Assembly (NCBI GenBank): GCA_019894875.1
Contig: JAGXNR010000003.1
Coordinates: 1-64,000, forward strand
Length of the DNA stretch: 64,000 nucleotides
Reading direction: 5' to 3'
Origin: Promethearchaeota archaeon
GTDB taxonomy: Archaea > Asgardarchaeota > Lokiarchaeia > Sigynarchaeales > SOKP01
Notes under the pieces: model-generated
What the model was told of the DNA's origin: nothing
Databases searched by the model: none
What the model saw: the letters and a program-made list of their open reading frames with translations, nothing else
Part shown: in pieces, positions 8,122 to 16,103 of the stretch
Numbering within the stretch: position 1 is the stretch's first letter
Layout: each line of letters starts with the position of its first letter
Position numbers and translations under genes: made by a program

Positions 8122-8700
8122 TTATTTGATTTCCCAGAAGATTTCTTCCCCTAATTGTATTTTATATAAATAAACACCATCTTGAAACACCCTAGGATCT
8201 TTTTTTCTTATTCGACATGCTGTTTTAACATTCGCAGCTGTTTGACCAAGGGCTTCTTTATCTGGTCCGATAAAATAAACATCATCTCCTTTTACTTCCA
8301 CTTTGACATTATCTGGATATTTTGCTACTCTTGGAGCTCGTTCTCCCAAGAAATTTTCAACAATAATATTTTGGTTTTTATTATCTACTTTAACACTACA
8401 TGGAAAATGAGAATAGGCAACTTTAGAAACATATTTGTAATTCGTTTGAACACCTACAATCAAATTATTTATTATACTCATAACAGTTTTGATTAATGCT
8501 AAAGTGGAACTCTTAGGAAAGTCAGTCGAGAAAATTATTTTTTTATTCTCGATTTTAACCTTAATTCCTCTGACATGAGAAAAATCTTTAGTGATATCCC
8601 CCTTTGGGCCTTTAACTCTTATATGATGTCCACCTTCTAAGGTAACTTTAACACCATCAGGAATCTCCAATTCTTCTTTAAAGAATGCTATTTTTACCAT
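8122..8700 (-). CDS. rpl6: Large-subunit ribosomal protein uL6
   Basis: A 192-residue archaeal uL6 with the usual duplicated fold. The first repeat has EIPDGVKVTLEGGHHIRVKG near 12-31; the second ends with the conserved QTAANVKTACRIRKKDPRVF near 153-172. It binds near the sarcin-ricin loop and factor-binding site. It lies between uS8 and eL32 with short spacers. Confidence 0.95.
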   Translation of the reverse strand: MVKIAFFKEELEIPDGVKVTLEGGHHIRVKGPKGDITKDFSHVRGIKVKIENKKIIFSTDFPKSSTLALIKTVMSIINNLIVGVQTNYKYVSKVAYSHFPCSVKVDNKNQNIIVENFLGERAPRVAKYPDNVKVEVKGDDVYFIGPDKEALGQTAANVKTACRIRKKDPRVFQDGVYLYKIQLGEEIFWEIK

Positions 8701-8723
8701 TTCTTCATTACCTCATCCAGAGA

Positions 8724-9107
8724 TTAATAAATATAACACAATGTTTGTCCCCCAATGTGTTTTTCCTCTGCTTCTTTCATGGTCATTATTCCTTCATTTG
8801 TGGTTAAAACAATTAAACCTAAGCCAGGAGCAGGTAATAATCTTCTTTCCAATAATTCAAATTGATTTATCTTATAATTCAACCTCATTAAACCAGCACA
8901 TTCATTAATTCTACCTAATAATGCAATTTTGAATTTTCCTTGACGACCATCATCATATCTTTCAAATTCCCCAATATAGGCATGTCTTTGAAATATTCGA
9001 AGAATCTGCTGAATAATTTTTGAAGCTGGGGTGATCACGACTTCTTTCTTTCGCGCGCTCTCTGCATTCTTAAGAGCACAGCAGGTATCTGCTAGAGGAT
9101 TCACCAA
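8724..9107 (-). CDS. rps8: Small-subunit ribosomal protein uS8
   Basis: A 127-residue uS8, a primary 16S rRNA binder. The N-terminus MVNPLADTCCALKNAE matches the archaeal DPLANALS-type opening. The C-terminal half has RRLLPAPGLGLIVLTTNEGI near 87-106 and ends GGQTLCYIY. The gene is 36 bp downstream of uS14. Confidence 0.95.
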   Translation of the reverse strand: MVNPLADTCCALKNAESARKKEVVITPASKIIQQILRIFQRHAYIGEFERYDDGRQGKFKIALLGRINECAGLMRLNYKINQFELLERRLLPAPGLGLIVLTTNEGIMTMKEAEEKHIGGQTLCYIY

Positions 9108-9143
9108 TTTTTTTCACATCCATATATTATTTGTATTAATAAT

Positions 9144-9293
9144 TTATTCAAACCTTTTAAATCCAATATCTTTACCAATTTCGTAAAAACAACGTCTACA
9201 TATGTACAACCCATAACGTCTAATAATACCTCTATGTGTATGACATCGTCTACATTCCCTCTGTCCTTTACCATAACCCTTGCCTTGTGGAAT
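9144..9293 (-). CDS. rps14: Small-subunit ribosomal protein uS14 with anomalous start
   Basis: Zinc-binding archaeal uS14. The frame reads [20 protein letters not shown] and then a C-x2-C pair later (ICRRC), followed by [14 protein letters not shown] and TAA at 9144-9146. The four Cys (two CxxC pairs) form the zinc site. There is no ATG, GTG or TTG between the in-frame TGA at 9300-9302 and the conserved core. The frame can be extended to an ATG at 9315-9317 that overlaps the uL5 stop (TAATG), but that gives MNFIW-stop-TNIPQ. I list the start at ATT (9291-9293), which has an SD-like GGTGA 6 nt upstream and would give 49 residues; other archaeal uS14 proteins have about 50-57. Gene identity is certain; the start is not. 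Confidence 0.85.
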   Translation of the reverse strand: MPQGKGYGKGQRECRRCHTHRGIIRRYGLYICRRCFYEIGKDIGFKRFE

Positions 9294-9316
9294 ATTTGTT
9301 CACCAAATAAAATTCA

Positions 9317-9916
9317 TTAAATATAATCTAACTCTAATTTCTTGACAATATCGACTCCAAAATTTTGTTTTAAAAAATATTGGGCTTCACTACGCGATAC
9401 ATAATGGTGTTGTGGGATCTTCGACCTCCCTTTTCTTCGATATTTAACTCTCATACCGGGTTTGATTATTCTTCCACATACATCTAAACCCCATAATCCG
9501 ATACCCGCCTCATATTCAGTTTGAGGGATTTTAATATGTTCATCTACACCAAATGCGAAATTCCCATAATTATCAAAACTTTTTTTTAAGATTTTATTAT
9601 TGTTTACAATCAATAATCTCTTCAACAACCTCTCTGCTTCTTCACCTCGAATTGTAATCTTACAGCCAATTGGGCGCCCTATTCTGAGGTTAAATTCTTT
9701 AACATTAACTTTCGAAAGTGTTTTAAGAGGGGATTTACCGGTAATTTGTTGCAGCACACTCACTGCCTTTTCTAACTCTTCTCCTGCACCACCAACCCCA
9801 ATATTTAAAACTATTTTCTCTAAAAATGGTTTTTTCATAGGGTTTTTCCAATTTTCGTCAAAATCTTTCGCTTGGGCGTTAGAAGTTTTTTTACTAGTTT
9901 TAACTGACATTTTCAT
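9317..9916 (-). CDS. rpl5: Large-subunit ribosomal protein uL5
   Basis: A 199-residue archaeal uL5, a 5S rRNA-binding protein of the central protuberance. After a basic leader of about 25 residues comes NPMKKPFLEKIVLNIGVGG near 25-43, then the conserved IGRPIGCKITIRG near 77-89, and the C-terminal RRKGRSKIPQHHYVSR near 160-175. Position between eS4 and uS14 is typical. Its TAA stop overlaps an ATG (TAATG) that would be expected to start uS14. Confidence 0.95.
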   Translation of the reverse strand: MKMSVKTSKKTSNAQAKDFDENWKNPMKKPFLEKIVLNIGVGGAGEELEKAVSVLQQITGKSPLKTLSKVNVKEFNLRIGRPIGCKITIRGEEAERLLKRLLIVNNNKILKKSFDNYGNFAFGVDEHIKIPQTEYEAGIGLWGLDVCGRIIKPGMRVKYRRKGRSKIPQHHYVSRSEAQYFLKQNFGVDIVKKLELDYI

Positions 9917-9923
9917 CCCTCAA

Positions 9924-10679
9924 TTAGTTTTCTATTTTTGGTAGGTCAATTTCTGATTGGTCTTCTCCAATAATAAATGTATAATCATACAGAGTCTCTG
10001 TTTGGTCCCCATTATGCTGAATAGAGACAGTACTTGCTTTAGGACCAAATCTCTTTAAGATTGTTATTATCTTTCCAACTTCTCCGATATTTTTCCCGGA
10101 GATAATAATTGCTAATTTATTCTCCTTAAAATTCAGAACTTTTAAAATTTCTTGTTCTGGGATTGAAACTTTTAATACATCCATATGCTTGTATATATCT
10201 TCCTTTGGGCTTCTTGGGTCATTTACTAAGACCAAGATATTTCTCCCATCATGCAGATTTAATTGAATATTACCACCTTTTAGGCTAGTTTTGTTGTTAA
10301 TCCTGCACAATTTAAACAAACTTTCTTCTTCAGAAATCTCATGTATGATTAACCCGTGATGAGAATCTGGTAATACCCGATAATATTTATTCATTTTTTC
10401 GATTGAGAGCACATCCATCAACCCTACTGGATATCCTATATCTTTGACTACTTTTCCATCAACCTTTATATGTCCTAATCCAATTAGTTTTTTTGCTTCT
10501 CTATAATTTCCCCCAATATTAAGAAGGTCTCTTACTATATGGAGGAGTGGTAAACAAAATCTATTAGGATGAGGTCCAGCGGAGGGTTTAATGAAAAATT
10601 TCCCGTGCTTCCTTTTAATTTGCAAAAATGCAGGAGTATTAAGTCTTTTAAGCGTTTTTTGACCGCCATGTCTAGCCAT
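9924..10679 (-). CDS. rps4e: Small-subunit ribosomal protein eS4
   Basis: A 251-residue eS4, an archaeal/eukaryotic protein. The N-terminus MARHGGQKTLKRLNTPAF is diagnostic. An S4 RNA-binding domain follows (REAKKLIGLGHIKVDGKVVKD near 59-79), then the RS4E central domain and a C-terminal KOW-like region near 170-200. It starts 3 bp after uL24 ends. Confidence 0.95.
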   Translation of the reverse strand: MARHGGQKTLKRLNTPAFLQIKRKHGKFFIKPSAGPHPNRFCLPLLHIVRDLLNIGGNYREAKKLIGLGHIKVDGKVVKDIGYPVGLMDVLSIEKMNKYYRVLPDSHHGLIIHEISEEESLFKLCRINNKTSLKGGNIQLNLHDGRNILVLVNDPRSPKEDIYKHMDVLKVSIPEQEILKVLNFKENKLAIIISGKNIGEVGKIITILKRFGPKASTVSIQHNGDQTETLYDYTFIIGEDQSEIDLPKIEN

Positions 10680-10682
10680 AGT

Positions 10683-11111
10683 TTATTTTTCCTCCTCTTT
10701 TCCTTTTTTTGGTCCAGTCATTTCTTCATCATAAAATCCGTATAAAGTCTTTCTTTCAATAACTTTGGCTCTCCAGGGATCCATTTTTTTCTCTTTCGTA
10801 AACTTAGTAATAATTAAATTAGAAATATGTATAGCAGGGTGATAATCTGTTCCATCTGTTTTCTCGAATTTAGCTTCTTTAATTTTACATCTCAAATTTT
10901 TGGTAACCTCTAATATTTCGCCTTCAAAGTCCTTAAACTCCCCTTTTACTACTCTTACTTGGTCACCTACTCTAACAGGGAGCTTCTTTATTCCATATTC
11001 CTCACGTACAAAATCGGCAACCCTTGTACTGAATAATTTCGATCGTTGGTGATTTTTGTAGTTAAACAAGGCTTTCCGTTGCTTTCTCGGTTGTCTTGAT
11101 TTTACTTTCAT
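10683..11111 (-). CDS. rpl24: Large-subunit ribosomal protein uL24
   Basis: A 142-residue archaeal uL24. The N-terminal KSRQPRKQRKALFNYKNHQR is followed by the KOW motif (RVGDQVRVVKGEFKDFEGEI near 47-66). A charged C-terminal tail (GPKKGKEEEK) extends beyond the core. An early assembly protein near the peptide exit tunnel. It lies 23 bp after uL14 and 3 bp before eS4. Confidence 0.95.
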   Translation of the reverse strand: MKVKSRQPRKQRKALFNYKNHQRSKLFSTRVADFVREEYGIKKLPVRVGDQVRVVKGEFKDFEGEILEVTKNLRCKIKEAKFEKTDGTDYHPAIHISNLIITKFTKEKKMDPWRAKVIERKTLYGFYDEEMTGPKKGKEEEK

Positions 11112-11134
11112 TCTCTATACCTCTCTCTTTCCCA

Positions 11135-11560
11135 TTAAATAATTAATGACGATATTGATGCTAATCTGGGGAACAGTTCTGCTGCTTCTCGAGCGATTGG
11201 ACCCCTCACTTCTGTTCCTTTTGGCTCTCCTTCTCTTGTTACTATGACCCCGGCATTATCCTCAAAACTTAAACGGCTACCATCCAATCTTCGAAAGATC
11301 ATTTTCTGTCTAACTATTACCGCTTTCACAACAGTTCCTCGCAGTTCGGGTTTTCCTTTTTTGATTGTAACTGAGCAAATACTACCTACTGTAGCTTTAG
11401 GCAATCTTCTTAGTCTTCCTTTATAATTATCAACATTAATAATCTCGGCAATCTTTGCACCAGAATTATCAGCAATTTGTATTCTTGAACCGTTACACAA
11501 ACCATAACTCGTTCTATAGCTAATAACTCCCTTTCTACCCATCTTACGTCTAGTGCCCAT
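11135..11560 (-). CDS. rpl14: Large-subunit ribosomal protein uL14
   Basis: A 141-residue uL14. It has the five-stranded barrel signature (RIQIADNSGAKIAEIINV near 26-43), the basic loop GRLRRLPKATVG near 48-59, and a C-terminus with AREAAELFPRLASI near 123-137. It forms intersubunit bridges and the binding site for anti-association factors. Starts directly after the uS17 stop. Confidence 0.95.
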   Translation of the reverse strand: MGTRRKMGRKGVISYRTSYGLCNGSRIQIADNSGAKIAEIINVDNYKGRLRRLPKATVGSICSVTIKKGKPELRGTVVKAVIVRQKMIFRRLDGSRLSFEDNAGVIVTREGEPKGTEVRGPIAREAAELFPRLASISSLII

Positions 11561-11914
11561 TTAATCTCCCTCGGTTGTTATTTTACTTAATACTATAAAT
11601 GCCTTTGTTTTCGAAATTTTACGTGATTCTCCGGCTTTTACAAGGTCACCAATATCGACTTCTTGAATTAAACATTCTGGTACATGACATGCAAGTCGAG
11701 TATTACGACGTTCATATCTTTGATATTTTTTAATAAATTGAACATAATCTCTTTTAATTATAACGGTATTTTTAGATTTCTTGCTAACAATAATACCTTG
11801 AGTAATTTTTCCTCTAATTCTTGTGTTACCATGAAAGGGACAAGATTGATCTTGACATTCCTCAGTTTTGATTTTAGGTGGAACAACACCTGGGATTCCT
11901 ATATTTCTGCTCAT
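11561..11914 (-). CDS. rps17: Small-subunit ribosomal protein uS17
   Basis: A 117-residue archaeal uS17. The N-terminal GIPGVVPPKIKTEECQDQSC is typical of the archaeal form and contains two Cys. The OB-fold is near residues 32-105, with KYQRYERRNTRLACH near 64-78. The start overlaps the Rpp29 stop by 4 bp (ATGA), showing translational coupling. Confidence 0.95.
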   Translation of the reverse strand: MSRNIGIPGVVPPKIKTEECQDQSCPFHGNTRIRGKITQGIIVSKKSKNTVIIKRDYVQFIKKYQRYERRNTRLACHVPECLIQEVDIGDLVKAGESRKISKTKAFIVLSKITTEGD

Positions 11915-12225
11915 CTTTTAAACCATCTCTTTTTTTTTAAACTTCTTAATCTATTTACGGGAAGTCCAACAATCTTATTCCCTTGAACTTCTAAATAATG
12001 CTCTTCTTCATTGTTCTTGAAATCTGTAATTTTAAATCTAAATACATAATCGTTTTTTATGTATTTTTTAATTTTTTTTTCCTTTTCTGTAATTAATATA
12101 TCTCGTGTTTCATCAATAATGGTACCAATATCTAAGAATTTACCAATATTTCTTTTTGATTTAAGTTTTGCATAAGCTTGAATTCCAATTAAATCATGGT
12201 AAATTAAATATTTTGGATCCATCAT
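11911..12225 (-). CDS. rnp1: RNase P protein component 1 (Rpp29/Pop4)
   Basis: A 104-residue archaeal Rpp29. It is a single OB-like/Sm-like barrel (LIGIQAYAKLKSKRNIGKF near 12-30, GTIIDETRDILITE near 34-47, GNKIVGLPVNRL near 82-93) that pairs with Rpp21 in the specificity module of RNase P. Its place between uL29 and uS17 is the conserved archaeal arrangement. It overlaps both neighbours by 4 bp. The poly-lysine run near 49-56 is unusually long. Confidence 0.9.
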   Translation of the reverse strand: MMDPKYLIYHDLIGIQAYAKLKSKRNIGKFLDIGTIIDETRDILITEKEKKIKKYIKNDYVFRFKITDFKNNEEEHYLEVQGNKIVGLPVNRLRSLKKKRWFKR

Positions 12226-12425
12226 TTCCCTTCCTCTTTCATTACTGTTAATATTCTAGCAATTTGTTTCCTTAGTATTCTAGCTTTACCAGGGTTGTCA
12301 GAAAGCCCTCCACCTGTTTGATTTGAATAAAGCATCATAACTTCCTCGCGTAAATTCAATAGAGCTCTTTCTTTTTCCCTATCGTCCATTTCCCGTATTT
12401 TATTTGCTGTTAGAATATCTCCCAT
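12222..12425 (-). CDS. rpl29: Large-subunit ribosomal protein uL29
   Basis: A 67-residue two-helix uL29: KIREMDDREKERALLNLREEV near 9-29 and the second helix NPGKARILRKQIARILTVM near 44-62. It lies at the polypeptide exit. The stop overlaps the start of rnp1 (ATGA). Confidence 0.93.
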   Translation of the reverse strand: MGDILTANKIREMDDREKERALLNLREEVMMLYSNQTGGGLSDNPGKARILRKQIARILTVMKEEGK

Positions 12426-12450
12426 AATTTATCACTTTTCATCTATAATA

Positions 12451-13245
12451 TTAATTTTCTTCTTCTCCAGTTTCTTCTCCAGTTTCTTCTCCAGTTTCTT
12501 CCTCAGGGGATAATGAAATCTCAGATATAGTTTCCTCATCAACTTCATCAATAATTTGCTTATCCTCTTCTTTAAGTATCGCTTCTTCTTCGATGGTATA
12601 TTCAGCTTTAGTTTTTGCTAACCTTGCTTCTGCTTTTACTTGAGCCATAGATAAAAGATCTCCTTTTATTTTTATCTCATCACCAATCTTAGTATCTATA
12701 TGTTGTATTTTTACTACTACTCCCAGTGTTCCTGATTTTTGAATGCATTGTGCTACACCTTTATCAATACCTTCCTGTGAAACAAAACCACTTTTTGACA
12801 TGGTGCCAGCGCGAAAAATTTGTACACGTGCGCGTTGTGAAGTTACCTTACCACTTACCCTTATTTCGGCACCTAAAGCACCTCCAGAATCCATGATTTT
12901 TCTAAGTATGTAATAACCTGCTCGACGATAATGTCGTCCTCGATCAAGAGAATAAGCTAGTCGCTCAGCCATTATCTGTGCGTTAAGATCTGGGTTAGAA
13001 ACTTCTTCTACTTCAATCTGAGGCATTTCTAGGTCAAATTTTTCATGGAGCACGTCCGTAATCTCTTGAATACGCTTTCCCCCCTTCCCAATTACAAGTC
13101 CGGGCCTGCTTGTTCTTAGTGTAATGCGAACGCCTAACGGAGTCTTTTGTACATCTACACCTGCAAATCCAGCTCGAACTAACTCTGATCGCAAATATTC
13201 ATTAATTTGCATTAGTTTAATTCCCTGCTCAATAAAATTCTTCAC
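12451..13245 (-). CDS. rps3: Small-subunit ribosomal protein uS3 with acidic repeat tail
   Basis: A 264-residue archaeal uS3. Start FIEQGIKLMQINEYL is standard. The KH-type motif RPGLVIGKGGKRIQEIT is near residues 49-65 and the C-terminal S3 domain has AGYYILRKIMDSGGALGAEI near 109-128. It lines the mRNA entry channel with uS5. After about residue 210 comes an acidic tail that ends in near-perfect repeats of E-E-T-G (a 12-bp DNA repeat, about three copies, at 12463-12500). The tail is longer than in most archaeal uS3 proteins. Confidence 0.95.
   Translation of the reverse strand: MKNFIEQGIKLMQINEYLRSELVRAGFAGVDVQKTPLGVRITLRTSRPGLVIGKGGKRIQEITDVLHEKFDLEMPQIEVEEVSNPDLNAQIMAERLAYSLDRGRHYRRAGYYILRKIMDSGGALGAEIRVSGKVTSQRARVQIFRAGTMSKSGFVSQEGIDKGVAQCIQKSGTLGVVVKIQHIDTKIGDEIKIKGDLLSMAQVKAEARLAKTKAEYTIEEEAILKEEDKQIIDEVDEETISEISLSPEEETGEETGEETGEEEN
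12463..12500 (-). repeat. 12-bp coding repeat at 3' end of rps3
   Basis: The unit tcttctccagtt (plus-strand view) is repeated about three times with no mismatch, encoding the repeating E-E-T-G at the C-terminus of uS3. Probably replication-slippage expansion in a disordered tail. Confidence 0.7.
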
Positions 13246-13468
13246 TAGTGGCAGCTAAATCACCAATGTAACAATTCTTATTTTATACGTTCTAATCTTA
13301 ATCATCAAACTTTTTTCTAACGTGATAAGATTAGTAAGTAAGTATAAAATTTTAAGTTTATTAAAAAAAGTTATAATACATTAAAGAATCAAGAAGAAAC
13401 CATAAGTTTAAATAAGAAGAAAATGCTTCGAAAGCCAGTAATTTAAAGCTAAAACAGATAAACTTGGT

Positions 13469-13894
13469 CTATATCAGTCTGGTCTTTCTTAAGAGTGGAG
13501 ACAAACTTTTCATAACAATTTTTATCTTTTCGTCTATAATATCTACTTCTACTTCCCCTTCCCCTTCTCTGTCTATAGTACAATTAGCTAGATCAATTAA
13601 AAATCTAAAACGCCGAATCAGTTCTTCTTTCTCAGTATTATCAATGTAGGGCTGATAATATAGTAACTCTTCCTTGAATATAATTCTTAACAACTTATCA
13701 TATTCGGTCTCCATGTAGTTAAAAGGAGAAATGAAAATGTTCTTAAGATTATTCTCTAAATCCTTTAAAAGTTGCAGAAAGCTGGTTATTAGAGCAAATT
13801 CTTTATATTCTGGATTATTTGCATTACTTATTGAAAATTTCAAGAGCTTTAACAATATACTATAAGATTTTAAAATCCTCTTTGCAGCTAACAT
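13469..13894 (-). CDS. Unknown helical protein inserted between uL22 and uS3 genes
   Basis: A 141-residue ORF, predicted almost entirely alpha-helical (for example RILKSYSILLKLLKFSIS near 6-23 and KEELIRRFRFLIDLANCTI near 89-107), with a short acidic patch (REGEGEVEVDIIDEK near 109-123). It is not a ribosomal protein I know. It has about 210-225 bp of non-coding DNA on both sides, whereas the other genes of the operon are nearly contiguous. uL22 and uS3 are normally adjacent or overlapping, so this is an insertion into a conserved junction. Codon use looks similar to its neighbours. Confidence 0.55.
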   Translation of the reverse strand: MLAAKRILKSYSILLKLLKFSISNANNPEYKEFALITSFLQLLKDLENNLKNIFISPFNYMETEYDKLLRIIFKEELLYYQPYIDNTEKEELIRRFRFLIDLANCTIDREGEGEVEVDIIDEKIKIVMKSLSPLLRKTRLI

Positions 13895-14104
13895 GAGCTC
13901 TGATTAATATAAGATTTGGTTCATTTTATTTTGAGTTCGCCCCTGAATATAATGAGACAATTCAAAAAGTCAAAGATATTTGCAACACCTTAGAACATGG
14001 TAAGGATTTAGTGAAGAATACCTAATAGAATATTAGGTGATGAAAGAGTGAAATGAATAAGTCTCAAGAGTAAATTTTAAATTATTCTTTTATCATAATT
14101 TTGC

Positions 14105-14584
14105 TTAACTTGGGAATTCATAAATAACAATTTCAACATGGGTAAGAGTTCTATTTTTTGCGGTTGATCTACCTCGGGCACGTTCAATATATCTTTTTAT
14201 AATTCTTCCCCTATGTGTGGCGGCATGAATAATACGACACATTTCAATGTCTAAACCTTTATACTCTCCATTGGATTCTGCTGAAGAGAGAACTTCATAG
14301 ATTCTAGCTGCTGATTTTTGAGGGTATCTTCCTGCATACCACTTGAATTGTTTTAAATCTTTCCGATGAGGAAGTTTTTTTTTATGTCGTCTAAAAGGAA
14401 CCGATTGCTTTAATTGAATTACCTTCTCAAGAAATTCTTTTGCTTTCTCAACACTCATCCCTTTTATAACGGCACAAATCTCTCTAGCATGTTTGGGTTT
14501 AATTCTTAAATCTCTCCCAGATGCTTTTGCTAATCTTTCTACATTATATTTTTGTTCTATGAATGAATAACCCCAGTTAGGCAT
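14105..14584 (-). CDS. rpl22: Large-subunit ribosomal protein uL22
   Basis: A 159-residue archaeal uL22. N-terminal ASGRDLRIKPKHAREICAVIKG is near residues 21-42. The long beta-hairpin that reaches into the exit tunnel has GRIIKRYIERARGRSTAKN near 125-143. It starts 28 bp after uS19. Confidence 0.95.
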   Translation of the reverse strand: MPNWGYSFIEQKYNVERLAKASGRDLRIKPKHAREICAVIKGMSVEKAKEFLEKVIQLKQSVPFRRHKKKLPHRKDLKQFKWYAGRYPQKSAARIYEVLSSAESNGEYKGLDIEMCRIIHAATHRGRIIKRYIERARGRSTAKNRTLTHVEIVIYEFPS

Positions 14585-14612
14585 AAATTTTCATCTCATT
14601 TTTTAATTTACA

Positions 14613-15188
14613 TTACTTTAATGGAACATATTTTGAACTTCTGGTGGCTCCTATTCCTGGTGAACCATGTGAAACCCGTCTCCTTGTAGGTGCGAACTCT
14701 CCGAGATAATGACCAATCATTTCGGGTTTAATATCGACTACCTCAAAGATTTTTCCATTGTACACCCCAATTTTTAGTCCTACCATTTCTGCGAAAATGA
14801 TCATGTCACGTACATGGGTTCGCGTTAACAGATCCTTTCCTCGTTTTTTAGCACGGTAAGCTCTTCTTAATCTTTCAAGCAATTTTTTCTGTCTTGGGGG
14901 TAATCCTCGCTTTAAGGATCTTCTTGCTCTTGCTGGTAGTAACTGTATAAACTGATCCATATTCATTTTCTTTAGTTCTTCTAATGTATATCCTCTATAA
15001 TGAAATCTTAGTCGATCTAATTCTTTTTCTGTATCTAAATCTTCTTCAGTATCGGAATCTTCTTCTTCATCTAACGTAATATCTATTTCTTCAGACTTCT
15101 TTGTTTCTTTTTCTTTTTCTGAATCATCAGTAGACTCTTCTTCTACTTCTTCAAGATTTTCTTCATTAGATTGTTCATCTGGAGCCAT
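14613..15188 (-). CDS. rps19: Small-subunit ribosomal protein uS19 with acidic N-terminal extension
   Basis: A 191-residue protein. The uS19 core begins near residue 59 ([12 protein letters not shown]) and contains [17 protein letters not shown] basic helices and the conserved C-terminus [19 protein letters not shown] near 160-178. The first ~57 residues are an acidic Glu/Asp/Ser-rich extension ([20 protein letters not shown]), well beyond the usual archaeal length of 130-150 residues. It is the first gene of this operon segment; uL2, uL23, uL4 and uL3, normally upstream, are absent here, so the cluster is split in this genome. Confidence 0.93.
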   Translation of the reverse strand: MAPDEQSNEENLEEVEEESTDDSEKEKETKKSEEIDITLDEEEDSDTEEDLDTEKELDRLRFHYRGYTLEELKKMNMDQFIQLLPARARRSLKRGLPPRQKKLLERLRRAYRAKKRGKDLLTRTHVRDMIIFAEMVGLKIGVYNGKIFEVVDIKPEMIGHYLGEFAPTRRRVSHGSPGIGATRSSKYVPLK

Positions 15189-15408
15189 TTTTTAACCAAT
15201 CTGCTTAATTCTTTAATATTATTGTGTTAATTTTTTCTGATATAAATTCATACGGTAAGCATTTTAGTGTTGCTTTAAATTTTAACTTTTAGGTTGAGTA
15301 GGTGAAAATCATAAAACTTATAAGTGTTAGATGTGATTCTCCATAGAATCCTAAATTCTCAAATTAGAGCAAGTCTCTTAATAAGTTTAATTCAACCCAT
15401 AAATTAAA

Positions 15409-16083
15409 TTAATAGTACTGATTTGGATTAAAAATACGTTTTATATCATTTTCATCAAAATTACCTTCCCATCTTTCTTTAATGATGACAAACTTATCTG
15501 AGTTTTTATTGGGATTTATGACAGAATGGTAAGTATTGATTTGATTTGTGAATTTTGTGCCATTTTCTACGAAATAATGAACTTCATTTCCAGTAATAAT
15601 AATTGGATTTCCTTCTAAGATTTCCCAAAACTCATCTCGATATTTATGGATTTGGATTGATATCCCAAACTCAGGACGTATAAAAATCAAATTATAATCG
15701 GGAAAAGTAAATTTAAAGCTGTACCATTTTGGAAGTGTGTCAATATAGTTTTTAGGAATAGAGTATCTTTCGATAAATAATTCTGGTTTAAGGTTGATTC
15801 TTTTTAAATTTTCATATTTATATGGATCATAGATTATCTTATGTTGAGAAATATCTTTATTATATTTTAATTCAACTGAGTTTTCTCCATTATTAATAAC
15901 CATATAGCAATTTTTTGGTTTTATTGTTAAATCTTGGTTAGGATTTTCTTCAGTTATAAATGAATCTCCATTTAAAACTAAAATTTTTGGAAATTTATTA
16001 AAATTCATTGATATCGATAATTCCTCTGAATCGTTCTTCCTTAGTACTGAACTTCTTTTAGAAGAAACAATCTCTTTTATCAA
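15409..16083 (-). CDS. Cupin protein, mannose-6-phosphate isomerase-like
   Basis: A 224-residue protein whose C-terminal half (about 140-224) is a cupin barrel: IQIHKYRDEFWEILEGNPII, then a second motif NQINTYHSVINPNK, ending GNFDENDIKRI as in type II phosphomannose isomerase cupins. The first motif keeps one His and the Glu, but the usual HxH pair is reduced (QIHKYRDE), so metal binding or catalysis may be altered. The N-terminal half looks like a second, degenerate cupin. It lies 20 bp downstream of a ribokinase-family gene, suggesting a two-gene sugar-metabolism operon. Confidence 0.6.
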   Translation of the reverse strand: MIKEIVSSKRSSVLRKNDSEELSISMNFNKFPKILVLNGDSFITEENPNQDLTIKPKNCYMVINNGENSVELKYNKDISQHKIIYDPYKYENLKRINLKPELFIERYSIPKNYIDTLPKWYSFKFTFPDYNLIFIRPEFGISIQIHKYRDEFWEILEGNPIIITGNEVHYFVENGTKFTNQINTYHSVINPNKNSDKFVIIKERWEGNFDENDIKRIFNPNQYY

Positions 16084-16103
16084 ATCAATATCTCCTCTTT
16101 AGA

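Noticed and set aside
9144..9317. UGA reassigned to Trp to explain the uS14 stop
   Set aside because: Several genes in the window (uL15 at 4864, the MptE-like gene at 24965) end in TGA at exactly the expected C-terminus, so TGA is a stop here.
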